Shown piece by piece: positions 38,283-50,612 of a stretch of 64,000 bases of DNA. The translations under genes and the position numbers were made by a program. The notes beneath the pieces were generated by a model. The model ran no database searches, was not told the DNA's origin, and saw nothing but the letters and a program-made list of their open reading frames with translations. The stretch is from Promerops cafer (lineage: Eukaryota; Chordata; Aves; Passeriformes; Nectariniidae), in assembly GCA_013398275.1 (NCBI GenBank), contig VZSE01002018.1:434942-498941 (forward strand). Direction: 5' to 3'. Position 1 is the stretch's first letter. Each line of letters begins with the position of its first letter.

Positions 38283-39524
38283 CTGCAAAAGAGGCAGGTT
38301 CTAAAACCCAAGGTATCGGCATCAGCTGAGCACACTAGTAAAGTAAGAATTATGAGAGGGAGAGAATGCAGCCTCTGAAGAGGACAGAATGGAAAACAAT
38401 GACATTTGTTCTTCATGCCCTGACTCCTGAAGTCCCACCTTGATTTGCTGTTTCTAGGCTTCCAGTGCCCCTTTCTCTGCCTGAAAACAATCAATCAACC
38501 CAAGAAATTGATTCTCCCTTCCCATTGCCCGTACTCTCTCAGGCACATTCTCTTCTTGTTTCCCAAGATCCTTCCATACTCTCTTGGTCTAGACCTATTA
38601 GCTGTGCAAAGAACTGCAGTGAGGAGGTTTCTGAAAGAGACACGAGACCTTACACACCTTTTTACCTTTGTGACTAGGTCTCCCTCTCCTAAATGTTCTC
38701 TTTCGGTCAGATAGCGACCTATGAGACACTGAGTGCTTTGTTTCAGCTCCAATATCCACCAGATAAAAGAATTGCACTAAAAGGCTGAAGAGATGACTGT
38801 TCACATATGGCATTTTCTCTTTTCCTCATCATCTGAATCTGTCCCAGAGCTATAACACACTTTATGTGCTGCTTTTAGTAAAATGGGCATCACTAGATAC
38901 TTTTCCCCTCCCCCAGCTGTGGAGTACATTCCACTGAGACAAGATTTATAACCACAGGGAAAAACCCTCCAGGCCAGCAGGATGTAATTTCGTCATCTGC
39001 CCAGCAGCCAACTAACCTTGGCACCATTTATCCCTCCAGAGACTTCTTCTTTGCTGACCTCCTGCCTCTTGTTCCATCAGACTGCAAAATGCAGTTGGGA
39101 AAATATGGGATGTAAGCTGCAGTTCTAATTATTCTTATGTAGAGACTTCCTTCCCTCCATAAGCTAAGGTCTTTTTCTTCATCATCTCTTGTGGTCACAC
39201 AATATGGTGTGATCACAGAATATCCTGTGCTGCTGCACCCACATGTATCCCTCCATTTCCTATGATCCCTCAGTCATTCATCCTCAGTGCAACTCATAGA
39301 GATTTATCTCCTGTCACATTCAGCACTCAGAGCTCCCCATTAACTGAATCAGGATATACAGTTCTTCCAGCCTGCTTCCTCTCTTTTTTTCCACTTCCTG
39401 TTTGTTCCCAGTCTCAAATGAGAGAGTGAGGAAAAAACTATACAGCCTGATTTATGGCTTGCTTTCCCTCATGATGCCTACTGAGAGACAAGTCCTATTA
39501 TTTTGCATTAAATCCCCATCTCAC

Positions 39525-39718
39525 CTGCTGGTGCCAGTGCCAATGGCCTTGAGGGCTGATGGCTTGCGAATCATTTTATCCAGGGCACCGACTATTTGCT
39601 CAAATTTGGGTCTCTGGACCCTCTCCTTCTGCCAGCAGTCAAGCATCAGCAGGTGCAAAACAGTTGGGCAGTCTGGAGGTGGTGGCAGGCGATAGTCCTG
39701 GTCAATGGCATTAATCAC
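39525..39718 (-). CDS. EPHB5: EPHB5 exon 14: end of kinase C-lobe and linker
   Basis: This 194-nt exon runs from phase 0 to phase 2, with acceptor ...cctgcag and donor AG|gtgaga. It starts VINAIDQDYRLPPPPDCP, an Eph signature. It continues LMLDCWQKERVQRPKFEQI, the conserved final kinase helices with the structural Arg. It ends KPSALKAIGTGTSR, the linker leading to the SAM domain. Confidence 0.97.
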
Positions 39719-39866
39719 CTGCAGGAAAAGAAGAACAAAGCCTTATCACAAATGGGAAAATGAAAGACAAAAGAGCTTCAATCATTCAGTGTGTGTGGCT
39801 TTCTTCTGCTTGAATTGACACAGGACAGAGAGGCAGATGCACATCCTCACCACTTGTAAAACTTAC

Positions 39867-40016
39867 ATCCTGATTGGACATGTCCCAGTAAGGCCTCTCA
39901 CCGTAGGACATCACCTCCCACATGACAATGCCATAGCTCCAGACATCACTGGAGGAGGTGAACTTGCGGTACTGGATGGCTTCAGGGGCAGTCCAGCGGA
40001 TGGGGATTTTGCAGCC
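39867..40016 (-). CDS. EPHB5: EPHB5 exon 13: kinase P+1 loop and C-lobe
   Basis: This 150-nt exon is phase 0-0, with acceptor ...cttgccag and donor GAT|gtaagt. It starts GCKIPIRWTAPEAIQYRKF, the tyrosine-kinase P+1 loop and APE motif. It continues SSSDVWSYGIVMWEVMSYG and ends PYWDMSNQD, the conserved C-lobe helices. The Cys at the second residue replaces the Gly usual in other EphB kinases (GGKIP). Confidence 0.97.
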
Positions 40017-41058
40017 CTGGCAAGCAGACAGAAAGCAACCAGAAAGTAGTGAGATAAGGGCTGCTTGTGAAAACAACATCACTGAAACAATCAGATGTTA
40101 GCAGCACAACACAGCCTGGAGCACGGGGTGACAGTCCCGTTGACTGTGTCTTGGAAACATTGCTGGTTTAAATTCATACTATGTTCAAGGTTTCCACCTT
40201 GTTTTACTGACAACTATAAATGAAAAGAGAGAATCATGCCTCCTTGCTGCTACAAATCCCATGATTTTATACTTTCACAGCTTTACTTTGCAGCATTTGA
40301 AAGTGGCATATAGCAAAATCCTCCTAAGTCACAATCATTTGGAAATCTAAAGCCATTTAAATAATGGCAAAATGCAGCACTAGGGACAGATACACAGAGT
40401 AGCTAGCATTAACTCCTTTCTCTTTCCATCTTGACCTCTCTAACTGCAGGTATGACCTGTAAGATGAAATATCATTCAGGTGCTGGCTCTTAAAAATGCA
40501 CAGATCTAAAAATGGTTCCACTTTCCAGTGACTGAATTCTTCATCCCCTTCTTTTTCAATCCACCTGTTATACTCCCACCCCTTTTGTAGTATGTGTGAC
40601 AGGTGTCACAACTTCATAGGCAATAAACTCATTTGATGGTTGGCTGTAAGCCCATAAATACACTTAGGCCATTTATCTTTTCCGTAGGAAAAAACCCAAC
40701 TCTTTCTTCAAAGAGTGGTAGTATAGGATTGTAATCTCTCCTTCAGTCCTTTATCCTTCCTATAAAAAGCTAATGAAAGGGGGAAGATAATAGCTACATC
40801 AGGCTGTGAGGTTTGACCTATTCACCAGCATGCCACAAAGAACAGCACAGAGACTTCCCACGGCTGAGTGGCTCAGATACTCAGTTATTTTTAATTTTTA
40901 CTGCTTTGGAACAAATAGCCCACAAGACAGAAGGCTCTACTCTATGCTTCTCTAGGGTCTTAAGGTGGACTAAAGAGGGTACACCAAACCAAGGAGGAAC
41001 AGAGGAAAAAATTCTATCTGTCAGCGCTACAGTAACTCCCAGCACAGCAGTGACTCAC

Positions 41059-41274
41059 CAGACCCCCAGTGTAGGTGGGATTGGAAGCATCATCCTCCAG
41101 GAAGCGGGACAACCCGAAGTCTGACACCTTGCACACCAGGTTACTGTTGACCAAGATGTTTCGTGCTGCCAGGTCACGATGCACATAGTTCATGTCTGAC
41201 AGGTAGCGCATGCCGGCTGCAATCCCCCGCAGCATTCCCACCAGCTGCAGCACACTGAACTGCCCTTCCTTCTG
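41059..41274 (-). CDS. EPHB5: EPHB5 exon 12: catalytic and DFG segment of kinase
   Basis: This 216-nt exon is phase 0-0, with donor CTG|gtgagt. It begins QKEGQFSVLQLVGMLRG. It contains the catalytic loop YVHRDLAARNILV (Asp acts as base) and the magnesium-binding DFG in VSDFGLSRFLED. The activation-loop Tyr is in NPTYTGGL. The acceptor is a tandem cag|cag (NAGNAG), so one Gln at the start could be alternatively included. The loss of exon 12 would be in-frame but would abolish catalysis. Confidence 0.97.
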
Positions 41275-42192
41275 CTGCAAGGGAGGAGGCAAACACAGGC
41301 TCTCATGGCCACAGAACATGAAGCCAACAGGGGAGACTAACAAAGAGCAGGGTAACAAGGTGGATTTATGAAGTTAGAGAACACACATCTTAATTTCAGC
41401 CCAAATCTGAAGGCTCACGGACAACAAATAACAAAGGAGGGTGGGCTTAAAGCAATGAACCTCAAATAAAATCAGACATTGGTGATCTTTTCCTGAAGGT
41501 AAACTTCCTCTTGTGGCCACATTGCCCTTTAGCATCCTACACCTAACCTCACTAACTACTAAGATGGCTAAATGAATGTGAGGAGACAAATCTACTTTTA
41601 CTTAGATCTTTACAATGCCTTCTATGCAGTTCTACCCAATGGGTTCATGTGCGCTTCAAACTGTACCTGCCAAAGTATTTGTGGTTGAATGAGCACATGA
41701 ATCAGTAAAAAAGGAGAAGTGAAGCAGCTATACTACATAGATTGCCCATATTTGTGTTTCATTACTAGAAAACTCAAAATCCAAAAATAACTGCAAGTCT
41801 CATTACTTCATTACAATGTTGAAACTTGAAAACATTCCGTGAAATAAAGTCTGCAAAACATTATTAGAAAGGAAAAATTCGGAACACTCACACAAGCAAC
41901 TGAAAGGGTGTGTACAAAGATAAACAATTTGGTACTGTTTACATTAATTATTGGAGTTGAAGAAGTCTAAAATACTGAAAAAACTTTATATGATCGTTGA
42001 GCCTGTGGAGAACTTTCACCATGTTGTCCCCACTTACTGTGGTAATTTGCTATCATTTCTAATGCACCTGAAAAGGGCAACTGAGGCCTTAGGGAGACCA
42101 GAGTGAAGAGGAAGGACAGGCAAAACTATCAGGTCTGAGTCTGTCATACAGCGAGATGAAGAGGTTAATGGTTGTGGGAGACTCTGTGGTAC

Positions 42193-42440
42193 CCTGAGGA
42201 AGGAATCCAGTGATCCATTCTCCATGAACTCTGTGACAATCATGACTGGTCGGCTCTTGGTGACCACCCCCTCCAGGTGGATGACATTGGGATGCTCAAA
42301 CTGCCCCATGATGCTGGCCTCGCTCAGGAACTCCCGCCGCTGTTCCTCTGTGTAACCTGACTTCAAGGTCTTAATAGCTACCATGTATTCACGCTTCCCT
42401 GGGTGTTTTAGGCGCCCAAAGCACACCTCTCCAAACTCTC
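42193..42440 (-). CDS. EPHB5: EPHB5 exon 11: kinase N-lobe
   Basis: This 248-nt exon runs from phase 1 to phase 0, with acceptor ...ccctgacag and donor AGG|gtacca. It completes the glycine-rich loop (GEFGEVCFG). It carries the ATP-anchoring lysine in MVAIKTLKSG, the helix-C glutamate in FLSEASIMGQF, the gatekeeper Thr in MIVTEFMENGS, and ends LDSFLR at the hinge. All residues needed for ATP binding are present, unlike pseudokinase EPHB6. The donor departs from consensus at +4 and +5. Confidence 0.96.
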
Positions 42441-42835
42441 CTGTCAGGGAGGGAAGAAACACACCTCAAGTAAGGAAACACAGCAATGGATTTTAGTCAG
42501 ATATACTAAAGATGTCAGATTCTACTGCGGATGACTCTGATGCTTGGAAATAGGGTTATGGGACCGTTTAGATTAAGGCAAAGTTTTTGGTGAAGATTGG
42601 AGACTACTACATATTCAGGGTTTAAATAAGGAGTTCTGAGTCTTCAAAGGGTGTTTTAAATTTGGTTTAGAGCCAGCATCTAAGGGTTAGTAGGTTAAAA
42701 TGAATTTTGGTAAAAATCAAGGTTTAGATATCCTGGGACACTTGAAGTACCATGGATCCACTTCAGGCCAGTAGTGTGCCAGGTCTCAAGGTGAACAAGA
42801 AGGCACTTAAAATAGTCTGCAGATTCTCACACTAC

Positions 42836-42955
42836 CTGATCCAATGACCTCCTCAATCTTGATAAGGGACACATCAATCTCCTTGGCAAATTCTCGAATG
42901 GCTTCGTTGGGATCTTCATAGGTTGAAGGATCAATGTAATACTTCACTCCGAGTC
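42836..42955 (-). CDS. EPHB5: EPHB5 exon 10: juxtamembrane tyrosines and start of kinase
   Basis: This 120-nt exon is phase 1-1, with acceptor ...ccactgcag and donor G|gtagtg. It begins LGVKYYIDPSTYEDP, the conserved Eph juxtamembrane segment. In the family, its tyrosines hold the kinase inactive until phosphorylated and then bind SH2 proteins. It continues EFAKEIDVSLIKIEEVIGS, the first beta strand of the kinase, and the split Gly opens the glycine loop GSGEFGEV. Confidence 0.96.
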
Positions 42956-43070
42956 CTGCAGTGGGGGAAACAGCCCAAAACATCACCAGGATCAAATCCT
43001 AAGACACACAGGTGTTAATGAGTCCTGAAAAGAGACAGGTCCTTGCCATCCGTCGCTCAAACACACTTAC

Positions 43071-43126
43071 CTCGTGCACCGATATACTGCTGCAGGCGGT
43101 CTGTGTACGGAGTCTCTCGCCTTTTA
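43071..43126 (-). CDS. EPHB5: EPHB5 exon 9: juxtamembrane micro-exon
   Basis: This 56-nt exon is phase 2-1, with acceptor ...gtcctgcag and donor G|gtaagt. It encodes KRRETPYTDRLQQYIGAR, the basic membrane-proximal stretch with two tyrosines (PYTD and QQYI). EphB receptors have an equivalent short juxtamembrane exon. It is too short for simple reading-frame detection and was placed by frame continuity between the transmembrane exon and exon 10. Confidence 0.93.
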
Positions 43127-45884
43127 CTGCAGGACACAAAGGAAAGGAAAGTCAAAACACACACAAGAGTCTCTCGTCAGATGATGGGGTAGGCTTCCCA
43201 GTGCAAGGCTCAGAGAATCCTTGAAATTGGGGGTAGAAGATGCATGTTAAGATCCTGCCCATCTCCTGGTAACCAGTGCATGCTTGTTTTCTATGTGGTG
43301 GTTTTTATACCACTGTTGGCATCCCCACTTTAGAAATGATAAATGACAGGGCTTCCAACACTATCCTGAAAAAGAATATTACAGTTTGATGTTACTGCCT
43401 TGGAAGTTTTCTTGCTATTCAGGCTAAATTTGCATTTTAATTTAATTTAATTACAACAAATTATCCTTTTCAATTATAATGTATGCCTTCTTCTGTGATG
43501 CCTTTTAAGTTCTTCAAAAACATTCTAAGAGCCATTTACTCTAATGCTTAATATGTATAGATCTCCCCCAATTACTTTTCCTCCTGGCTTTGTTTAACAG
43601 CATTTACTTTGGCCATTCTATTTTTAAGTATGGTACCCAAACCAAACCACACAGACCCAAACAGATGGAAATCTGTTCCTTGATGTGACTTTTGCATGTG
43701 CAGATCAAAACACGTATGGTCTTTATTATTGTAAGGTTTATTGCATATATGCATCTAATTTCCAGTAAGCATAGGTCCTTCTCAGCATAGGCATTTCTCA
43801 GATTTCATTCTCCTTCTGGATGTGTATGATTCAATCATTTATTTCCCACACAATCTAATTATTTTAGAAGTTTCATTCTATTCCTTGTTTGCACTAGATC
43901 TCTTTGCCATTTTCAAGCTACTTCCTTTGTTCCAAGCAGTGTTCACTTTTTAAAAAACATGTACGTTTCATGCTAGTTTCCAATCATCCTATTAATTAGA
44001 CCAGATCGTACATCAAACCCTACAGTATCCTGCAGTATCTCTGCTGTCTGTATGGATTTGTGTCAGCTCATGTTTTGCTGTTTCAGCATGAGACCTTTTA
44101 GCTGCTGATTCAATTAGCATTTGAAGGCAAAGTATCAGGAAACATTATGTTACTTTTCTTTATGAACATAAGCAATTCTGACATTCTAACAGCTAACTGT
44201 ATTATTCTTACTTGTCAGACTTATCTCTTTAAATTCTGCTTTCAAAACCACAGACAGTTTTACCTTCAAAATTTTTTTCTCTTGTGCAAAGAAATTGGCT
44301 TTGCTGGGGGCATATACCTAAGAGCTCTAACTCTGTTGTTGAACCTGAAAGTCAGGTCTACAATAATGTTTTTTACAGGTTACCTAACAAATTAATTGTT
44401 TTCCACATAAAAAACCAACAAAATAATTAGCTAAAATAGGTGTTTCACAGTGAATATTGCCTGAAAAATGTGTACCAACAATTTATAAAAACAAGTTAAA
44501 GTCCTAGCATTTGACTCTACACATGTTCAACCTTTTAAGGAACTACTCATTTCATCTAGTGTTCCTCATATTCTTCATCTTCAAACTTACTTTTCCTATC
44601 AAGGACAAATTTAAAATAGAAATTTGGTATCTCCACTTTTTCTGAAAAACTGTCTATTAACTGTACATAATTCTTTAAGAATAAATGAAGGCATTTTTTA
44701 AGATATTTCCTCATATGTATATTTACAGGTGCCATTAATGTCTTTCCCCAACACAGTTTTGGTAATATTAACTTATTCTGGGTTTGATTTATTTTTTTTA
44801 GAAAAATATATGCTTTATTGAGTAGTGCACATAATATCACATTTCCAGCTGTAACAAGAAATTGTATTTTTAACAGTTCAAAGCAACAAAAGGAGGCAAC
44901 ATTTCAAATATAACAATATTTGATAATTCTTTTCTTTCCAGAAAGAAAAATATTAAAAGAGAATATACACAAGAGGAGAAAACAAATGTAGAAAAGGGAA
45001 GAGAACAAAAAAGATATCATTAAAACTAGATGTCACTTTCTAAAGTTAAGTAGTTTATACATTTTTTTAGGTCAGCAGAAAAAGCTAAGAAGTCCCTCTT
45101 GTGCAGAGGAACAGTAGAGCAAAGACACAGAAATCCATTACTGACAATCTAGGGGATTAAGTTCAAACCTCAGTAAATTCAAGGAGCGGGTAATGACTGT
45201 TTATTTTCTTCAAATAACAAAACCCCCATTGTTTACTTTTGTACCTCTACAAAAATAGCAACCCTTACTTTTTTCTCTTTAAAATTTCTGTCCTTTTTTT
45301 TTTTTTTTTGATGCAACAGATTATCTCTACAATCTTTTATATGCCCTTTATTCTTTCCAAAATGGAAAGTGGTATTTGCTTTCCTTAACCTATATTTTAT
45401 GAGCTAGAGTTCCATGGAACCATTGGGGTTGTATAGATTTTATTCTTCAGCAAATGAGACCTTGTCTCTTGGTCCTTGGTGAAAGGGTATTTATCATCTT
45501 CTAAATAACTGGATATGCATACTTATTCCACCAGTCCTTCTCCACTACATTGTTTCATTCTCCACTTGCTTGCCTAAAATGCAATTTACAGTCCCTCCTT
45601 CACAGTGATGCATTTAAATACCTTTTGAGTACCAGCTTTGAAATGCTTTCCTTGTGTTCATATTGCTAACTAGCCAAATATCAGCTAAGTACATGAGTGG
45701 TTTACCAAAGGAGAGGCTCCTCAGATAGGAGGAACAGGGCAGGATCTTTCCTTAATTAGAGAATGGCATCTCAAGGACATCTGGACAAATGCAGATCAGG
45801 CTGTTTCCCTTGGGACGGGGTTATGTTGCGGGGGTAAGGAAGTTCCACTGTCTGAAGTGCACATGAGCAGGTCAAGGAATTCAC

Positions 45885-45999
45885 CTCTTGAAGATGATGG
45901 CAAGGATGGCAATGGCAGCAATTACCAAGAAGGCCAGACCCCCGAGCGCTGAGCCCACGATCAGCGGCAGTCGGTCCTGCACCATCTCCGAGCGCTCCC
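45885..45999 (-). CDS. EPHB5: EPHB5 exon 8: transmembrane segment
   Basis: This 115-nt exon is phase 1-2, with acceptor ...cttgccag and donor AG|gtgaat. It encodes a short extracellular linker (ERSEMVQDR), then a helix of about 25 hydrophobic residues beginning LPLIVGSALGG and ending ILAIIF, then a basic stop-transfer sequence (KSKRR, completed by the next exon). The small-residue motif GSALGG is the kind used for helix-helix packing in receptor dimers. This fixes the topology: FN3 domains outside, kinase inside. Confidence 0.95.
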
Positions 46000-46781
46000 C
46001 TGGCAAGGAAGACACACATACACGCACACGGATGCAGAGGACAGGAACTGTGCAGAGTTTCCCTTTTGCTCACCTAGATCTCACCCATAACTCCATCCCT
46101 ACCAGCCCTTTGCTGCCCAGTCACTGCGCTTCTTCAGCGCCTTCTTTCCTACACCAGAAATCTGCTTTCTCTTCCCCTGGTCCACTGACAGCTGACAAGC
46201 CACTTAAGCACAGGCTAGCTCTACACCTGGGCTGTAACCCCACTGTCCCCTATTGATGTGGCATGCTGGTGACATACTTGAGTAGCTTTGATCCATACCA
46301 AAAGGATGGCGATCCTGCTGGAAGGCAACCTTCTGCACATGTGCCTGTGCCTGTGCCTATGCCTGTGTCCCATCTACCTCTGTGTCCTGTGTCCCACCTG
46401 TCTTTTAGACAGTCACTGAGCTTTCAGCTGTAAGACGCCCCATGACAGCTGGGGGCCAAACTACAGCAGTATATAGTGCTATGTACTGCCACATCCCCCT
46501 TAGGAGATTTTTACTGGCACACTCTGCACCTGCTGGCCAGAGGCACAGAGGCAAAAAGGAGCAGGGTTGGGGAGTATGGCAGTAGCATAAACAATACCCT
46601 CTGACAGCATGGAGCTTCTCTGAGTGAACAAATCTGCATATGCAAATAATTATAAACAGAAATACAAGTTGAGTAGGAGTGTCTGATAGCAGTCCTCCAG
46701 AGGAAAAGCCAATACACTCAGGGACACAGGCAAGTGGGAGGTGATCACGTGCAGACCTCGGCACAAAATGGCAGCACTTAC

Positions 46782-46944
46782 CTCCTGTTAAGGTCTGGAA
46801 ATACATCTTCCCACTGTAAGGGCCGTAGCCGACTGCTGTCCTAGCACGCACTTGGAAGGCATAGATCTTGCCTGGGCTCAGACTTGCTATCGTGGCCATG
46901 TTGGTCTCACTAGTTAAGGTCAATGAATTATCCTCATCTTCTGC
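46782..46944 (-). CDS. EPHB5: EPHB5 exon 7: second FN3 domain, C-terminal half
   Basis: This 163-nt exon runs from phase 0 to phase 1, with acceptor ...cattcacag and donor G|gtaagt. It begins AEDEDNSLTLTSETN and ends MYFQTLTGG. The motif FQVRARTAVGYGPYSG is the conserved end of the membrane-proximal Eph FN3 domain. Exons 6 and 7 together are 288 nt and phase 1-1, so this domain too is a symmetrical cassette. Confidence 0.96.
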
Positions 46945-47966
46945 CTGTGAATGTCAATGACCAAAAAGGAATGTGAAACTTCTGCCTACATTGCTCACTC
47001 TCCTCATCAAGGCATGACAGTTTCCATGTGAACCCGATATTCTTTGAACCTTTACAGAGCCTCCCAACAACAGCTGCTATTCCAGACCTTATTTCCTCAC
47101 ACACTACTCATTCCTCACTGCTGCTTCTCATTCCCCCAGGCCTGGGCTTCCCACAAAGCTCTGCTAAAGACTCTCAATCTTAACAAAAATGAAAGACAAA
47201 ACACTGTCCTGTGGTTCGCTTTCTATAAACTCCAAACTTGTGTATTCTCCTAGGAGAATTCAGAGCAAGGACACATGTAAAGCTATATCCAGGAAGCTGC
47301 TACACACGTTATCACAAATAGCAGTCCCTTTTACCACTCAAAAATAGTAGCCCTGCAAAATCCTGCAAAAGTATTTATGTGAAAGACCAGTAGTATGGAA
47401 TGGGAGTTTGTCTGAACAGCCCCACATATCTCTTCCTCTCAAGTCAGATGGATTAGAAGTCACAAGACATGTGAGTGGAGGACAAATTTGTATTTGTCAC
47501 CCTGTAATTCCAGCACACAAAGAGGTATTTGCCACTTAGGGAATGAAAGAGTGCATTCTTCCTCATAAAATTTCTTAGAGATGTCTGTCCAGGCATAAAT
47601 GGGGACATGAGACTTCTCCTCATAAAAAATGACAGACTTGCAGTGAATCCAATTCCAGTAAACATACTTAGAAACTTCAGCTCCTTCCACTGTTACCTGT
47701 GTCAGCTGATACTAAACTTATTGTTTGCCACAGCTTTTAAGCTTAAACAAATGTCTTCTCTTTTCTTAAAATGTGCATTGTCCCTAGATGTTTCCAAGCT
47801 GGGAAACGCAGATGGACTGATGTCAGATGACATGCGTATCACAAACTTCTGGTATTGCTGAAGTCTGTTCCTTCCTCCTAACGGAACCACTTTTTCCCAC
47901 CTTGTTCATGCTGATGCAGGGGTGCACCAGGCAGACAGAAAGTGCTCAGTATCACGTCTTGCTCAC

Positions 47967-48091
47967 CTTGTCGAAGTAGCGTAGCTGGTAATCCAGGATG
48001 ATCCCATTGGGCTGGTCCGGCTGAGGCCACGACAGCGTGATGCTGTTGGTAGTACGACTCACCTGATGCATCATGGGCACAGCAGAGGGGA
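47967..48091 (-). CDS. EPHB5: EPHB5 exon 6: second FN3 domain, N-terminal half
   Basis: This 125-nt exon starts in phase 1 (G|TC gives Val) and ends in phase 0, with acceptor ...tttattccag and donor AAG|gtgagc. It reads VPSAVPMMHQVSRT, then NSITLSWPQPDQPNG, ending QLRYFDK. The run HQVSRT...ITLSWPQPDQPNG is a hallmark of EphB second FN3 domains. It is separated from exon 5 by the largest internal intron found (8.5 kb). Confidence 0.96.
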
Positions 48092-50479
48092 CTGGAATAA
48101 AAGAAGAAAAGGAGAGATTGCAAAGGGATAAGCTTAAAAATTAACTATAATTGACTATTCCCTTATTATGAGTTAATAAGTTAGGCCAGCTCTTCCTTTA
48201 ATTTTCCTTAATTTGCATTATGAAGTACTTTGTAAAATAACCAGAAGACATTCAGGCACAATACTACTCCGCTGGGAGACACAGTCGTTGACAACTCAGA
48301 CTGACAGAAAATGAAGAAATCCACATCCAACTGATTATGCACACAAGTTAAGAAATTATCTATATTATAGCTGGAATATAATTCTGATCTTCAAATATGC
48401 AATTTTTACATGCATGATGAGAAGGTATTCCATGCCACTGCCTTGTTTTAAGATCACACTTGGACAAAGAATACGACAGTGGTCAGAACAAAAGCAGAGC
48501 ACGTTACTTCTCTTCTGCTTCTCCCCCAGACTGTAATTCTTCTCCTGGGTGGAAAAAAACCCAAGTATGGGCTACCAGAGTAATGGAGACCTTGCATATG
48601 AAGCATTCTGGAGAACGGAAACACACTTCTACCAAAACCATTCATGAACCCATGTGCACACACATGCACTCTCTCCAGGTTTGTGCAAAAGCTAAGAGTG
48701 TATGAGTTTCATCTTGGGAAGAGATTTCCAAGTAAAAATTTCAGGACAATTTTAAGAGGATCTTTCAGCCTGCCAGCTGTCTTTCCACAATGTCTTCTCA
48801 AGTTTTGCTTTCTCTCTGCAAGGAAAATGTCATGTTGCCAAGAAATCTACAGGTAAGCAGCTAGGGTATCCTCATTTTCCTAATGGATGCAACATTTTCA
48901 GCAACATTTAAATTTTCCAGAAAAAGCATACCAATGAAAAGCTGCCACCAAACCCCACTGGTTTTAGAAAACAGACATAAACCTCCTTGATGTGAAGAAT
49001 GAAATAGAGACATTTGGCAAATGATCAAAACCTGAAGAATAGCATTTTCTTCCCTCATTAATTGTGAAAAAGATAAAAGGATTGTTTTTAATAACAAGAT
49101 AAAATTATTCTGAAAAACATATTTCAGATGGGCTTCAAACAGCTCAGGCAAGTGGGAACTAATTTAAAAATGCAAATGAGACAAAGTAAGAGTCTAAGCA
49201 ATAAAATGCTTTCTCTCCTCATTACTCCTTTTATTTTTTACTATTACTTGTCCTTCAAACAAGATTACACAACTACTTCACCTGCCAATGAGAACGTTGT
49301 GAGAAGAATGGAAGAGAGCAACAATTAACCAAGACCATATGTAGCATTTAAGATGCAAATGAATAGCACTGTATTAAAATGTCAGGAGGTAACTGGTCAG
49401 TTAACATTTGACCAAGTCAGATGCTGCTACATTAAATGTTCCAAAAAGTTTAACTCTTTTCCACTGAGACACAAAGCAAAAACACAGGAGAGGTGTAAAC
49501 CTAAATGCACAGCTACATTGCCAGGGAATAGCCCACTTCCTTCTAAGATTTTACAGAATGATCAGAGTTAAATCTCCCCCCAATTCCTCTCTTTCCCACC
49601 TCTAACAGTTATTCTTGTCTCACTTCTCATTTCTTCCCGATCCTCAATTTTTCCCCTACCTGTAATAATTAATCAAACAAAGAAATAACAAAAACATCAC
49701 TCAAGTGTATCTCTTGACCACGTGCCACAGCGTTGTGGAATGTTCCTATTATCCAGTTATGTTCATCACTCAAAATAATCAGATGGTGGCAGGGGGGAGG
49801 CAGCCAGGATACTGCAGTCTGTTGTATTAAAAACAGTAATTTCAGTTATTTGCACCTAATAAGCAGACACTACTTAGAGCAAAAGCCATTAAATACTCTC
49901 AGAAATAAAACCAGCTATGAATCACTGCAAGGCATGTTGTCTTTAATCTGCCTCTCTGAGACAGAATTTAGATTTTGATACATTTTTGCCTCTCTTTTAA
50001 GAACCTAAAAAATTATGAAACACTGGCCAGGGAGCTCTTCCATCACTTGAGGTAAAAGAGATATCAAGATTTCTCCTTTGGAAAATGTCATGCTAACATG
50101 GTATGAATACTAATACTAAGGTGATGTGCAGCGCAAACATAATGGTTGGTGGAGTAAGTACATATTTCCTGTCAGAGGTGTATTATGAGATTATTCTCTC
50201 AGTGTTAATACATTAGGAACTATAAAGTTCAAGATTTTATGTCTATAGACATTCAAAGTTCCATACCTATACTGCCACAGAAGTGCTAGGTGAGTGTTCT
50301 CCCTTGTTTGCATGTCAACTATTAAAAACATTTGTAATAGAACTTTGCTTTCAAAGCTTTCTTTTGTATACACAAATGTGTCCAGGTCTATACTGATTTG
50401 TCAGTTTTATTCTTTTCTTTTTACATGAGGTTTGTAGACATAGACATGTTAGGTCCCTGTCTAATGACAGTTGAAATCA

Positions 50480-50612
50480 CAGTGCCTGATTAAATCCAAT
50501 CTGGGCAGTTGGACTAGATGGTCATTGTAGGTTCATTTCTAACTATTCTGTTCTGTTCTATTCTATTCTATTCTATTCTATTCTATTCTATTCTATTCTA
50601 TTCTATTCTATT
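50480..50612 (+). mobile_element. CR1-type 3' tail running into (ATTCT)n
   Basis: The motif gcagttggactagatggtca, followed by a degraded ggttcatttctaact, is the end of a CR1-type element. It runs directly into about 13 units of TTCTA/ATTCT (about 50545-50612). The microsatellite probably grew from the short repeat at the element's 3' end. Confidence 0.7.

Larger units (their letters stand above)
38283..46781 (-). other. EPHB5 introns 7-14 (short kinase-region introns)
   Basis: Intron intervals are 38283-39524, 39719-39866 (148 nt, the shortest), 40017-41058, 41275-42192, 42441-42835, 42956-43070 (115 nt), 43127-45884 and 46000-46781. They hold no extra exons that I can support. Intron 8 is AT-rich with a poly-T run near 45297-45310. 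Intron 7 has a short degenerate TGCCTG repeat at about 46341-46372. Confidence 0.8.
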
